35,823 bases of DNA, from positions 1-35,823 of the forward strand of contig JAFGNW010000009.1 of assembly GCA_016926795.1 (NCBI GenBank). Direction: 5' to 3'. The translations under genes and the position numbers were made by a program. Below are positions 1 through 8,432 of the stretch, piece by piece. Position 1 is the first letter of the stretch. Each line of letters opens with the position of its first letter. The stretch is from Candidatus Zixiibacteriota bacterium (GTDB taxonomy: Bacteria; Zixibacteria; MSB-5A5; GN15; FEB-12). The notes beneath the pieces are model-generated. The model saw only the letters and a list, made by a program, of their open reading frames with translations. It was not told the DNA's origin and did not search any database.

Positions 1-1028
1 TTCAAAAAGTGTTTAACCAGCAGGGCGACATCCTCGACGCGTTCCCTCAGGGGGGGTAATCTTATTTCCACGGTGTTGATGCGGTAGAGCAAATCCTGGC
101 GGAAACGGTTGTTATCGACCATCTCGTATATGGACATATTGGTGGCGCAGATTAACCTGATATCAATCGGGATCGGTTTGTTCGAGCCGACGCGGGTGAC
201 GGTGCGATTTTCCAGTACTGCCAGAAGCTTCGCCTGCAGAGCCGGCTGGAGGTTGCCAATTTCGTCGAGAAAAAGCGAGCCGTCTTTGGCCATCTCGAAA
301 CGGCCGATGCGGTCCTCCCGGGCGTCGGTGAAAGCTCCCTTAACGTGCCCGAAGAGCTCGCTTTCAAAAAGGGTTTCGGTGATAGAGCCCATATCTACGG
401 CTATAAAGACCTTGTCGCGGCGTAACGATTTCCGGTGGACCTCCCGGGCTATGAGCTCCTTGCCGGTCCCATTCTCGCCCAGGATGAGAATATTAGCGTC
501 GGTTTGAGCCACTTTAGCGATATCCGCGAATATCTGCCGCATCGCTTCGGAATCGCCGATAATGTTCAGGAATTTCTGGTCAATGTCGGTGGCCAGCTGT
601 TTTTCCCGGGATTTAAGGGTGGTTATTTCGGTCTGGGATTGACGAAGTTTCAAGCCGGCGGAAATAGTGGCCAGGAGTTTCTCGTTCTGCCAGGGTTTCA
701 TAACGAAATCCGCCGCTCCCTGTTTGATAGCCTGCACCGCCATCTCGACATCGCCATAGGCGGTTATCATGATAACCACTGCCGCCGGGTCGATATTCAG
801 AATCCGGTCGAGCCAGTGAAAACCTTCCTGCCCGCTGGAAACATCGCGCGTAAAATTCATATCCAGAAGGATAACGTCGAAATTATCGCCGGCCATCAGG
901 GTCGGTATTTTGTCCGGATTATTTTCGGTCTGAACCGTCTGAGTATGCTGTTTTAAAAGAAGCCTGGCCGCCTGAAGGACATCTTCATCGTCATCTACCA
1001 CCAGGATTTTGCCGGTTTTATTACTCAT
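1..1028 (-). CDS. Sigma-54-dependent response regulator, NtrC family (C-terminus outside window)
   Basis: Reading leftward from ATG at 1026-1028, 342 codons are open to the window edge with no stop. Residues about 7-125 form a receiver domain: acidic pocket VVDDDED (10-16), phospho-acceptor Asp56 in VILLDMNF, and Lys111 in FVMKPW. A short helical linker follows. The AAA+ sigma-54 activator domain then shows Walker A GENGTGKE (184-191), the sigma-54 contact loop written GAFTDA (231-236) instead of GAFTGA, Walker B SLFLDE (251-256), and the arginine-finger region FRQDLLYR. The DNA-binding C-terminus is missing because of the window edge. It is divergent from the adaptor/ABC/permease run, whose upstream region carries a -24/-12 match and paired sites, so it is the likely activator of that run (inference). 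Its kinase is probably further left. The family call is firm; the target is inferred. Confidence 0.95.
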   Translation of the reverse strand, partial: MSNKTGKILVVDDDEDVLQAARLLLKQHTQTVQTENNPDKIPTLMAGDNFDVILLDMNFTRDVSSGQEGFHWLDRILNIDPAAVVIMITAYGDVEMAVQAIKQGAADFVMKPWQNEKLLATISAGLKLRQSQTEITTLKSREKQLATDIDQKFLNIIGDSEAMRQIFADIAKVAQTDANILILGENGTGKELIAREVHRKSLRRDKVFIAVDMGSITETLFESELFGHVKGAFTDAREDRIGRFEMAKDGSLFLDEIGNLQPALQAKLLAVLENRTVTRVGSNKPIPIDIRLICATNMSIYEMVDNNRFRQDLLYRINTVEIRLPPLRERVEDVALLVKHFL

Positions 1029-1139
1029 TTAGGGTCACCCTTTGATTTATCATTTAATCGTTTTTTTAACCTAAAGAATCAAACCTGAATTAAAAAGTAG
1101 TTTTTGCTTTTCAAATAGGAACTCAATTACTTTTCTTAC

Positions 1140-1185
1140 TGTACGCAAGCGAACACCATATGTTTCATAAACGAACACTTTATGT
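1140..1185 (+). promoter_or_regulatory. Candidate paired upstream activator sites for the sigma-54 regulator
   Basis: Two imperfect palindromes lie side by side: TGTACGCAAGCGAACA (1140-1155) and TGTTTCATAAACGAACA (1161-1177). Their right arms extend into near-identical direct repeats, CGAACACCATATGT (1150-1163) and CGAACACTTTATGT (1172-1185), which begin exactly 22 bp apart, about two helical turns. They end some 47 bp before the -24/-12 element, a normal place for NtrC-type activator dimers. The symmetry and spacing are directly visible; that the divergent regulator binds here is inference. Confidence 0.55.
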
Positions 1186-1231
1186 AATATAATATAAGGT
1201 AATTTATTGCTATTCATCAAGATAAATTTAG

Positions 1232-1247
1232 TGGCACCACACTTGCT
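1232..1247 (+). promoter_or_regulatory. Sigma-54 (-24/-12) promoter upstream of the export run
   Basis: TGGCACCACACTTGCT matches the sigma-54 consensus TGGCACG-N4-TTGC(A/T) at all conserved positions except the seventh. The GG and GC elements are separated by exactly 10 bases. Transcription would begin near 1258, about 60 bases before the adaptor start codon. The divergent gene encodes a sigma-54 activator, which independently supports the call. The element is read from sequence only; the start site is predicted. Confidence 0.8.
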
Positions 1248-1319
1248 CTATTAATAAAATGAATATAAAAAGGCGAAACAATGCACGGAAGAAACCATAT
1301 ATGAAATGAGACCAAAAAA

Positions 1320-2585
1320 ATGGATAGAAAAATAGAAAAAAAGAAGTGGACGCCTAAAAGAATCGTCTGGTCGGCTGGAGGACTGGCGCTGGTGGTTCTA
1401 ATTGTCTATGTCCTTTTATCTTCGACCAGCGGTTCCACTTTGCGTATAGATTCCAACCGCCTCACTATCTCCGAGGTTACCCGCGGCGAATTCCAGGAAT
1501 ACATAACCCAGACCGGGACGGTATCGCCGATCCGGACCCATTATCTTGACGCCACCCAGGGGGGTAGCGTCATCAAGGTTTTCGCTGAGAACGGGAGTCT
1601 GGTCGAGATCGGTGATAGTCTTTTACAGCTGGACAACACCGACCTGCACCTGGATATCATGTACCGCGAGGCGCAGTTATATGAGCAGATAAACAACCTT
1701 CGTAACACCCGGCTGGCTATGGAAGAGAACAGCCTGGCCCTGCGCGGCAACCTGTTGGAAATAGACCACCAGATAAGCAACAGCAAGCGGATTTATGAAC
1801 AGTATCAGCAGCTTCTCGAAAAAAATCTTTCTTCCCATATCTCGCAAAACGATTACGACAAGGCTAAAGAAGATTACGATTACTGGATGAAGCGAAGAGA
1901 GCTGACTCTGGAAACCCAGCGGCAGGACTCGATCCTGCGTACGGTACAAATCGAGCAGCTCGAAGCCTCGGTGACGAGAATGCAGGCGAACCTTGAGGTG
2001 GTCAAGCAGAAACTCGAAAACCTGATAGTTCGCGCGCCCATTGGCGGTCAGTTGACTTCGCTGAACGCCGAGATCGGGGAATTGAAATCCCGCGGTGAGC
2101 GGCTGGGGCAGATCGATGTTCTGGACGGGTACAAAATCCGGGCGGCGGTGGACGAGTATTATATTTCGCGAATTGCAGTCGGTCAGTCAGCAACCGCGGA
2201 AATCAACGGGGTGAGTTATAATCTTACGGTCAAGAAGGTATATACCGAGGTGCGCGACGGGCGGTTCCAGATTGACCTGGAATTTGACGCGGCCGAACCC
2301 GAAGGCATTCGTCGCGGGCAGTCGATTCAAGTACGTTTGATGCTGGGCGACCTGGCCCAGGCGGTACTCCTGCCCCGCGGCGGGTTCTACCAGAAAACCG
2401 GCGGCAACTGGATTTACGTCCTCGATGAATCCAGCCAGTACGCCGTTAAAAGAAATATCTCCATCGGCCGGTATAACCCCCATTTTTACGAGGTGCTCGA
2501 AGGTCTCGAGCCGGGGGAGCGCTGTATAACCTCACCTTATGACAATTTCGAGGATTTTGACCGGATTATTTTCAGTGACCGATAA
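1320..2585 (+). CDS. HlyD/MacA-like periplasmic adaptor (membrane fusion protein)
   Basis: This 421-residue protein should link an inner-membrane ABC transporter to an outer-membrane channel. A positively charged start is followed by one membrane helix (about 15-34). Then come the first half of a lipoyl-like domain (about 60-107; GGSVIKVFAENGSLVEIGD), a long charged helical hairpin (about 108-232), the second lipoyl half (RAPIGGQLTSLNAEIGE), a beta-barrel region and a C-terminal membrane-proximal domain ending with LEPGERCITSPYDNFED. This order is typical of MacA/HlyD adaptors. It is the first gene after the -24/-12 element and the only adaptor in the window, though seven permeases follow. 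The ribosome site is weak (GAG at 1308-1310 is followed by an A-rich run). The substrate is unknown; macrolides, lipids or peptides are all possible for this family. Confidence 0.9.
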   Translation: MDRKIEKKKWTPKRIVWSAGGLALVVLIVYVLLSSTSGSTLRIDSNRLTISEVTRGEFQEYITQTGTVSPIRTHYLDATQGGSVIKVFAENGSLVEIGDSLLQLDNTDLHLDIMYREAQLYEQINNLRNTRLAMEENSLALRGNLLEIDHQISNSKRIYEQYQQLLEKNLSSHISQNDYDKAKEDYDYWMKRRELTLETQRQDSILRTVQIEQLEASVTRMQANLEVVKQKLENLIVRAPIGGQLTSLNAEIGELKSRGERLGQIDVLDGYKIRAAVDEYYISRIAVGQSATAEINGVSYNLTVKKVYTEVRDGRFQIDLEFDAAEPEGIRRGQSIQVRLMLGDLAQAVLLPRGGFYQKTGGNWIYVLDESSQYAVKRNISIGRYNPHFYEVLEGLEPGERCITSPYDNFEDFDRIIFSDR

Positions 2586-2632
2586 AAAATATTTTGAAAA
2601 AAAAGATTTAAATAAAAAATGGAGTGCAGTTC

Positions 2633-3322
2633 ATGATTAAGACAGTCAGTTTAAAGAAAATTTACACCACCGATGAGGTGGAGACAACCGCCCTTAACAA
2701 TGTCAATCTCGAGATCAGGGAGGGGGAGTTCGTATCGATAATGGGTCCCTCGGGGTGCGGTAAATCAACTCTTTTAAACCTGCTCGGTTTGCTGGACAAT
2801 CCCAGTGAGGGGGATTATTATTTTATGGACGAACAGGTCTCGCAGTATTCGGAGCGCAAGCGGGCCTCGGTGCGCAAGGGGAGCATCGGTTTCGTGTTTC
2901 AGAGTTTCAACCTGATTGACGAGTTGACGGTTTTCGAAAATGTCGAGCTGCCGCTTCTGTATCTCGGCGTTTCCGGCTCGGACAGAAAAAAACGGGTCGA
3001 GGAAGTGCTGGAACAGATGCAGATAATGGCTCGTCGGAATCACTTTCCCCAGCAGCTATCGGGCGGGCAGCAGCAGCGGGTCGCCGTCGCGCGAGCCGTC
3101 GTTGCCCGTCCGAAAGTCATTCTGGCCGACGAGCCGACCGGTAATCTCGATTCCAAACACGGCGACGAAGTGATGGACCTGCTTAACCAGCTCAACGAGG
3201 AAGGTACGACCATTATCATGGTTACCCATTCCCCCTCGTACGCCGAGCGCGGCCAGCGGGTGGTGCACCTTTTCGATGGTCATATCGTGACAGAGAACAT
3301 AAAAGATAAATTCCATGTATAG
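2633..3322 (+). CDS. ABC transporter ATP-binding protein, MacB/LolD-like (ATPase 1)
   Basis: A 229-residue cytosolic ATPase that should energise the permeases encoded downstream. All key motifs are canonical: Walker A GPSGCGKST, Q-loop FVFQSFN, signature LSGGQQQRVAVARA, Walker B with D-loop VILADEPTGNLDS, and switch histidine in VTHS. Length and the DELTV segment after the Q-loop fit the MacB/LolD/FtsE branch, which works with FtsX-fold permeases. An in-frame GTG at 2624 would add three residues. I prefer ATG at 2633 because GGAG at 2621-2624 is then correctly spaced. The gene ends inside the first permease (8-base overlap), suggesting translational coupling. Confidence 0.95.
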   Translation: MIKTVSLKKIYTTDEVETTALNNVNLEIREGEFVSIMGPSGCGKSTLLNLLGLLDNPSEGDYYFMDEQVSQYSERKRASVRKGSIGFVFQSFNLIDELTVFENVELPLLYLGVSGSDRKKRVEEVLEQMQIMARRNHFPQQLSGGQQQRVAVARAVVARPKVILADEPTGNLDSKHGDEVMDLLNQLNEEGTTIIMVTHSPSYAERGQRVVHLFDGHIVTENIKDKFHV

Positions 3323-5696
3323 AAATTATCTGAAAATTTCGCTGAGGAATATCGTTCGTAACCGCGGCTATACTTTTATCAATGTCGCGGGTCTGGCTGT
3401 CGGTTTGGCCTGCTGTATTCTTATAATGCTCTGGGTAACGGATGAAATCAGTTTCGATAAATTCCACAAAAATTATGATAATGTTTACCGCGTAATCGCC
3501 TGTTACAACGATACCGAACAAACGGAATACGAATGGAAGACCGCCCCGCCCCTGGCTTCGGCTCTGAAAGCCGATTTTCCCGAGGTGACAGCCGTCACCC
3601 GCTACCGGCCGATGAACGGTCATTTATTTAAAATCCCGGACAATATATCTCACGAACTGGACCTTGGCCTGGCCGAACCGGCTTTCCTCGACATCTTCAC
3701 TTTTCCTCTGACCGCCGGCGATGCTCGTACGGTCCTTAACGAACCCAATTCGATTATATTAACGGAAAAAACTGCCCGAAAACTTTTTGGCGTTCAGGAT
3801 CCTCTGGGGAAGAGCATATCCGTGGATAATGCTTTGGATCTGACGGTCACCGGTGTTATGGCCGATGTCCCCGCGAATTCTCATCTTCAATTTGATTGCC
3901 TGGCACCTTTTGTACTTATAGAAAAATTCATGCAGGAATACGGTTCGGTTCTTGATAACTGGGGTATGGGAGGATTCGCTACCTATGTGCTTCTTGATGA
4001 TGCCGCGACCGGTGAAGATATGAACCTCAAGCTACCGGGCTACCTTAAGAAGTATGCCGAAACAGAGACAGAGCTGTCATTGCAGCCGTTGAAGGATATT
4101 TATCTTTATTCATCGCACATTAATCATAATCTTTTCGGAAACGGGGATATCAAATATGTTTACATTTTTTCCCTGATTGCCCTTTTTGTTTTGGGGATAG
4201 CCTGTTTTAATTTCATGAATCTGACGACCGCCCGTTCTGCCAATCGCGCTCGGGAGGTCGGTTTGAGGAAAGTAGTGGGTGCGGCCCGGCATCAAATTAT
4301 CGTCCAGTTTTTTAACGAATCTCTGCTGTTGGCCTTTATAGCGCTGGTTTTTGCCGTTCTGATGGTTGAGATATTTTTACCTGCCTTCAACAATTTGTCC
4401 GGCAAGGAACTGACGATAACATTTTTCGATAACCCGGGAATGTTGACCGGTCTTATACTGATCGTGCTTTTCACGGGTTTGTTATCGGGTTCTTACCCGG
4501 CGTTGTTCATGTCATTTTTCAAACCCGTCAAGGTTCTTAAGGGTTCTTTTAAAGCCGGTGGAAGCGGGGCGATGTTGCGAAAAGCGCTCGTCGTGACCCA
4601 GTTTACCATTTCCATTTTACTTATTATTTCCACCCTGGTAATATCAAATCAACTCGATTTCATGCGCCACAAAAAACTGGGCTTTGACAAAGAACAACTG
4701 CTTTATATGAAGATGGCTTCGGATATGCCCGCCCAGTACGAGGCATTTAAAAGTGAATTATTGCATGAGACCGGGGTAACATCCGTAACTGTAACTTCAA
4801 GCCTGCCCACCCACGGTATCGTATTTTCTACTTCACACATAGAATGGCCCGGAAAAACGGGGGAGAATAAATGGCTGATGAACGCCGTATCGGTCGGGGA
4901 GGGCTATATCGAAACCTTTGGTATGAAATTAAAAGAAGGGCGGTTTCTTGCCGTCGGAACTAGCTCGTTTTCCGATTCGATACGAGAAGCGGTTTTGAAC
5001 GAAACCGCGGTTGAGAAAATGAATCTCGATTCTCCAGTAGGAAAGACCATAGAATTCAGCGGTTTCAAGGTCACCGTCGCCGGTGTCGTCAAAGATTACT
5101 ATTTTCAGTCCCTTCATCACAGTATGGAGCCGCTGGCTATCGTCTCTGTGCCCGAATGGTACAGCTATATTTTTGTAAAAATAAATTCCGACAGCATGCC
5201 GCGAACGGTAGCCACAATCGAGCAGATATGGAAAAAGTTTTCTCCGGATACACCTTTTAGCGGTCGTTTCCTGAGTGAAGCATATGAGAGCCTTTACCGG
5301 TCGGAACAGAGGATGGGGCAGCTTTTCAATTACTTCACCAGCCTGGCTATTTTTATTTCCTGCCTGGGATTGTTCGGGCTGGCCGCTTATATGGCGGAAC
5401 AGCGTACGCGGGAAATCGGTATCCGTAAAGTTCTTGGAGCATCGCTGTCAGGTTTGACTTTTATGATTTCCAGCGAGTTTATTAAATGGGTGCTTATCGC
5501 CAACGCGATAGCCTGGCCGCTCGCATTCGTGGTCATGAACCGCTGGCTGCAGTCTTTCGCTTATCGCATCTCAATTAGCTGGACCGTGTTTGTCGTTTCC
5601 GGGGCTCTGGCGGTCATCATTGCTTTGCTGACGGTCAGTTTCCTGGCTTTTAAAGCCGCCCTGAGCGACCCGGTGAAAGCCCTGAAATATGAATAA
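3315..5696 (+). CDS. MacB/FtsX-type ABC permease, copy 1 of 7
   Basis: A 793-residue inner-membrane permease of the two-unit FtsX type. A short amphipathic start (NYLKISLRNIVRNRGYTFIN) leads into helix 1 (about 20-40) and the family motif EISFDKFH. A MacB-like periplasmic domain follows (about 45-280), then three helices near 282, 337 and 378, a fifth near 424, a second periplasmic domain (about 450-665), and three helices near 669, 725 and 759. Each half has an ATPase-contact motif after its helix: EVGLRKVVGA (about 314) and EIGIRKVLGAS (about 699). One chain thus looks like two fused FtsX-fold half-permeases, eight helices in all. It overlaps ATPase 1 by 8 bases and ends with DPVKALKYE, a tail conserved in all seven copies. 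The substrate is unknown. Confidence 0.92.
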   Translation: MYRNYLKISLRNIVRNRGYTFINVAGLAVGLACCILIMLWVTDEISFDKFHKNYDNVYRVIACYNDTEQTEYEWKTAPPLASALKADFPEVTAVTRYRPMNGHLFKIPDNISHELDLGLAEPAFLDIFTFPLTAGDARTVLNEPNSIILTEKTARKLFGVQDPLGKSISVDNALDLTVTGVMADVPANSHLQFDCLAPFVLIEKFMQEYGSVLDNWGMGGFATYVLLDDAATGEDMNLKLPGYLKKYAETETELSLQPLKDIYLYSSHINHNLFGNGDIKYVYIFSLIALFVLGIACFNFMNLTTARSANRAREVGLRKVVGAARHQIIVQFFNESLLLAFIALVFAVLMVEIFLPAFNNLSGKELTITFFDNPGMLTGLILIVLFTGLLSGSYPALFMSFFKPVKVLKGSFKAGGSGAMLRKALVVTQFTISILLIISTLVISNQLDFMRHKKLGFDKEQLLYMKMASDMPAQYEAFKSELLHETGVTSVTVTSSLPTHGIVFSTSHIEWPGKTGENKWLMNAVSVGEGYIETFGMKLKEGRFLAVGTSSFSDSIREAVLNETAVEKMNLDSPVGKTIEFSGFKVTVAGVVKDYYFQSLHHSMEPLAIVSVPEWYSYIFVKINSDSMPRTVATIEQIWKKFSPDTPFSGRFLSEAYESLYRSEQRMGQLFNYFTSLAIFISCLGLFGLAAYMAEQRTREIGIRKVLGASLSGLTFMISSEFIKWVLIANAIAWPLAFVVMNRWLQSFAYRISISWTVFVVSGALAVIIALLTVSFLAFKAALSDPVKALKYE

Positions 5697-5721
5697 AACT
5701 TTGTTGATAAAGAGGTAAAAT

Positions 5722-6003
5722 ATGCGGGAAGTAGTCATACAGATTCCGACTCTTGAGGCCGAGCAGAATATCGAGATCGATGTCAAGATAAACGGCCGCA
5801 AGCGGACTATCAAATACCGGGTCGAGATTATCGACTGGGAAGAGGATGAAAAACCGGCCGGGGAAAAAATCGAGGTTCTCCGGCACGTGATCAAGGAACA
5901 CGAAAAAGGCTGGGAACTGATCCAGATCGGCGCCCCCACCAGGGGGAATGTCCCCATCATGTTCCGCCAGAAAATGCCGCAGACGGTCGAGGACGGCCAT
6001 TAA
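5722..6003 (+). CDS. Small acidic cytosolic protein of unknown function inside the permease array
   Basis: A 93-residue open frame with a good ribosome site (AGAGG just before 5715) and ATG 25 bases after permease 1. There is no signal peptide, membrane helix or cysteine. The N-terminal half looks like beta strands (VVIQIPTL, IEIDVKI, RTIKYRVEIIDW). A helix follows (EVLRHVIKEHEKG), then GWELIQIGAP and a closing strand VPIMFRQK. The helix-GWEL-strand ending faintly resembles the DUF4177 family, but this is by eye and weak. Its position between permeases 1 and 2 in the same direction suggests co-expression. It could be a regulator or assembly factor of the transporter; no function can be assigned. 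Confidence 0.75.
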   Translation: MREVVIQIPTLEAEQNIEIDVKINGRKRTIKYRVEIIDWEEDEKPAGEKIEVLRHVIKEHEKGWELIQIGAPTRGNVPIMFRQKMPQTVEDGH

Positions 6004-6043
6004 GGGCTATTCAAAACGTTTTGATCGGTGAAGGGTAACGGTC

Positions 6044-8413
6044 GTGTTTTTTAACTATCTGAAAATATCTTTAAGGAATTTACTGAAGTACAGGGGTTAT
6101 ACTTTTATAAATACCGTCAGTCTGTCGCTTGGCATAACCTTCTGTATGCTTGTTTTTCTCTATGTCAATCAGGAGATGACGTTCGATAATTTCCATACAG
6201 AAAAAAACCGTATTCATTCCGTCCTCTATCACCTCGTCGTGCCCGACTACAACATCGACAGTTACGGGGGAGCTCATGTTCCGGCCGGACCGGTGATACT
6301 CGGAAATCTGCCCGAGGTCGAGAATTTTGTCAGGTTGTGGGATTACCGGGATGTCGTAAGCGACGGTACGAATTCGCGGAAGGAATTGCTCACTTTCGCT
6401 GATTCTTCCCTGTTTCGGATATTCAATTTCCCTTTGCTTTACGGTGATTCTTCGACGGCTCTAAACCGTCCCGACGCCCTTGTCATTACCGAGAAAACAG
6501 CCCGAAGATTTTTCGGCGGGGAAAATCCGCTGGGCCGGACACTCACTATCCGGCTGGGACGCGAATTCGACGAATTCACGATAACCGCAGTAGCCGCCGA
6601 CATCCCGCCCAATTCCAGTATCCGGTTTGATTTTCTGCTGCCTTTTTTGCGGATTAAGGATATTCAGGGGAATGAATTCTTCACCGACTGGAGCTACCAG
6701 TCGGCGGTGACTTATCTGCTGCTAACCGAAAACGCAGAGCCCGCCGCCGTAGTCTCGAAATTTCCGGAGGTTATAAAAAATTATCTCGATACGAAGCATT
6801 ATCAGTACGAACTGAGAACGCTGAACCAGATTCACCTGGACCCGAACTGCAAGCTGCTCACCCACCTTAGCGGGGATATAACCAATTCTTACATATTGTC
6901 GGCCATTGCGGCGCTGGTGCTGCTCATTGCCTGTTTTAATTTCATCAATCTCTCGATCGGGCAGTCGGTTGGCCGGGCCACCGAGATAGGGGTGCGTAAA
7001 GTAGTTGGGGCACTGAGGTCTCAGCTGATGGTTCAGTTCTGGATGGAAACCCTGGTCTTGAGTTTTATTTCCCTTTTCCTGGGTATCGCCCTAGCGGAGT
7101 TGTTCCTTCCGACTTTTAATTCTCTTACGGCCCGAGAACTGCAGCTGAACCTTATCGACAATCCCGCTCTGCTTATCGCGGGTCTGGCTGTCTGCCTGGT
7201 TACGGGTCTGCTGGCTGGCGGCTATCCGGCCGTTTTGCTTTCCGGGTTTGAACCCGTCGACATATTAAGAAATCGTTTTAAAACGACCGGGGTCGGCATT
7301 CTCAACCGAAGTCTGGTTATCATCCAGTTCGCCCTGTGTGTTTTCCTGATTTTTGTGACGGTAGTGATGTCCCGGCAGATTGATTTCATGAAAACCAAAG
7401 AGCTCGGGTTTAACGACAAGCTGCTGCTTTCAGTCGAGGCTGTCAACGTCGGTGATTCGCAGTTCGATAAAAAGTATCACCGGAAGGTAATCCAGAATCC
7501 CACCGTCCTGTCGATGAGCGCCACCGATGCTTCCTTTACCGGCGCCTACATGATGAGCGTCGGCCTGCCGACCGGCAGACCGAACGAAAGCGCCCTCATG
7601 TATCGGGTGGATTGTGATTTTGTAAAAACGGTGGGGGTTAATTTAAAAGCCGGCAGAGATTTCTCCGAAGTGCTGGTTACGGACCGGGACCGGGCTGTTC
7701 TCGTCAACGAAAAGCTGGTGGAAGTGATGGGTTGGGAAGAACCGGTCGGCCCACAACTGCGCCTTCCCGACCGGGAAGAACCCGTCACGGTGGTCGGAGT
7801 GGTTAAGAATTTTCATGTACAGTCGATGCGATACGCTCTCGAGCCGGTAATTCTGCATATCAGCGAGATTTATCCGACCCGGTATTTTTATGTCCGGATA
7901 AGTGCGGATAATATTTCCTCGACACTGTCGTTTTTAAAGGATACCTGGCAGGAGTTAGCGCCGCAGCTGCCGTTCGAATATCATTTTGTGGACGAGGCGT
8001 TTGACCGGAATTATCGCGCCGAAGAACGGTGGCATCGGATTGTCCGCTATTCGTCGATTTTCGCGATTTTAATCGCCTGCCTGGGACTTCTGGGATTATC
8101 GGCTCTGATGATTTACGGTCGCATCAAGGAAGTATGCATAAGAAAGATTCACGGCGCTTCAGAAATATCTATCACAAGCCTGTTATTTAAAAAATTTGTG
8201 ATATTCGTCCTGCCGGCCTGTGTTATCGGCTGGCCGGTGGGTTACCTGGTGATGCAGAAATGGCTGGAACATTTCGCCTACCGGATAAATATCGGGACAA
8301 CTGGTTTTATCATATCGGGTCTGGTCGTGCTGGTGGTGGCTCTTCTGACGGTGAGCTATCACACCCTGAAGACGGCCCATACCAATCCCACGGAGATATT
8401 GAGGCATGAATAA
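6044..8413 (+). CDS. MacB/FtsX-type ABC permease, copy 2 of 7
   Basis: 789 residues beginning at GTG, with AAGGG at 6031-6035 as the ribosome site and the family start NYLKISLRNLLKYRGYTFIN. The same eight-helix, two-periplasmic-domain layout is visible, with EMTFDNFH after helix 1. The first ATPase-contact motif is normal (EIGVRKVVGA, about 314). The second is altered to EVCIRKIHGAS (about 696), and the usual preceding AEQRTR is replaced by IYGRIK. The tail is NPTEILRHE. This copy departs most from the others in the C-terminal half, which may mean a different ATPase contact there or relaxed constraint. The frame is intact, so it is not a pseudogene. Confidence 0.9.
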   Translation: MFFNYLKISLRNLLKYRGYTFINTVSLSLGITFCMLVFLYVNQEMTFDNFHTEKNRIHSVLYHLVVPDYNIDSYGGAHVPAGPVILGNLPEVENFVRLWDYRDVVSDGTNSRKELLTFADSSLFRIFNFPLLYGDSSTALNRPDALVITEKTARRFFGGENPLGRTLTIRLGREFDEFTITAVAADIPPNSSIRFDFLLPFLRIKDIQGNEFFTDWSYQSAVTYLLLTENAEPAAVVSKFPEVIKNYLDTKHYQYELRTLNQIHLDPNCKLLTHLSGDITNSYILSAIAALVLLIACFNFINLSIGQSVGRATEIGVRKVVGALRSQLMVQFWMETLVLSFISLFLGIALAELFLPTFNSLTARELQLNLIDNPALLIAGLAVCLVTGLLAGGYPAVLLSGFEPVDILRNRFKTTGVGILNRSLVIIQFALCVFLIFVTVVMSRQIDFMKTKELGFNDKLLLSVEAVNVGDSQFDKKYHRKVIQNPTVLSMSATDASFTGAYMMSVGLPTGRPNESALMYRVDCDFVKTVGVNLKAGRDFSEVLVTDRDRAVLVNEKLVEVMGWEEPVGPQLRLPDREEPVTVVGVVKNFHVQSMRYALEPVILHISEIYPTRYFYVRISADNISSTLSFLKDTWQELAPQLPFEYHFVDEAFDRNYRAEERWHRIVRYSSIFAILIACLGLLGLSALMIYGRIKEVCIRKIHGASEISITSLLFKKFVIFVLPACVIGWPVGYLVMQKWLEHFAYRINIGTTGFIISGLVVLVVALLTVSYHTLKTAHTNPTEILRHE

Positions 8414-8432
8414 ATAATAGAGGTGTATAAAG

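Noticed and set aside
435-956. 173-codon plus-strand frame opposite the sigma-54 regulator
   Set aside because: The minus strand carries all receiver and AAA+ motifs; this frame is a shadow.
2624-2632. GTG start for ATPase 1
   Set aside because: It overlaps the GGAG ribosome site that serves ATG 2633.
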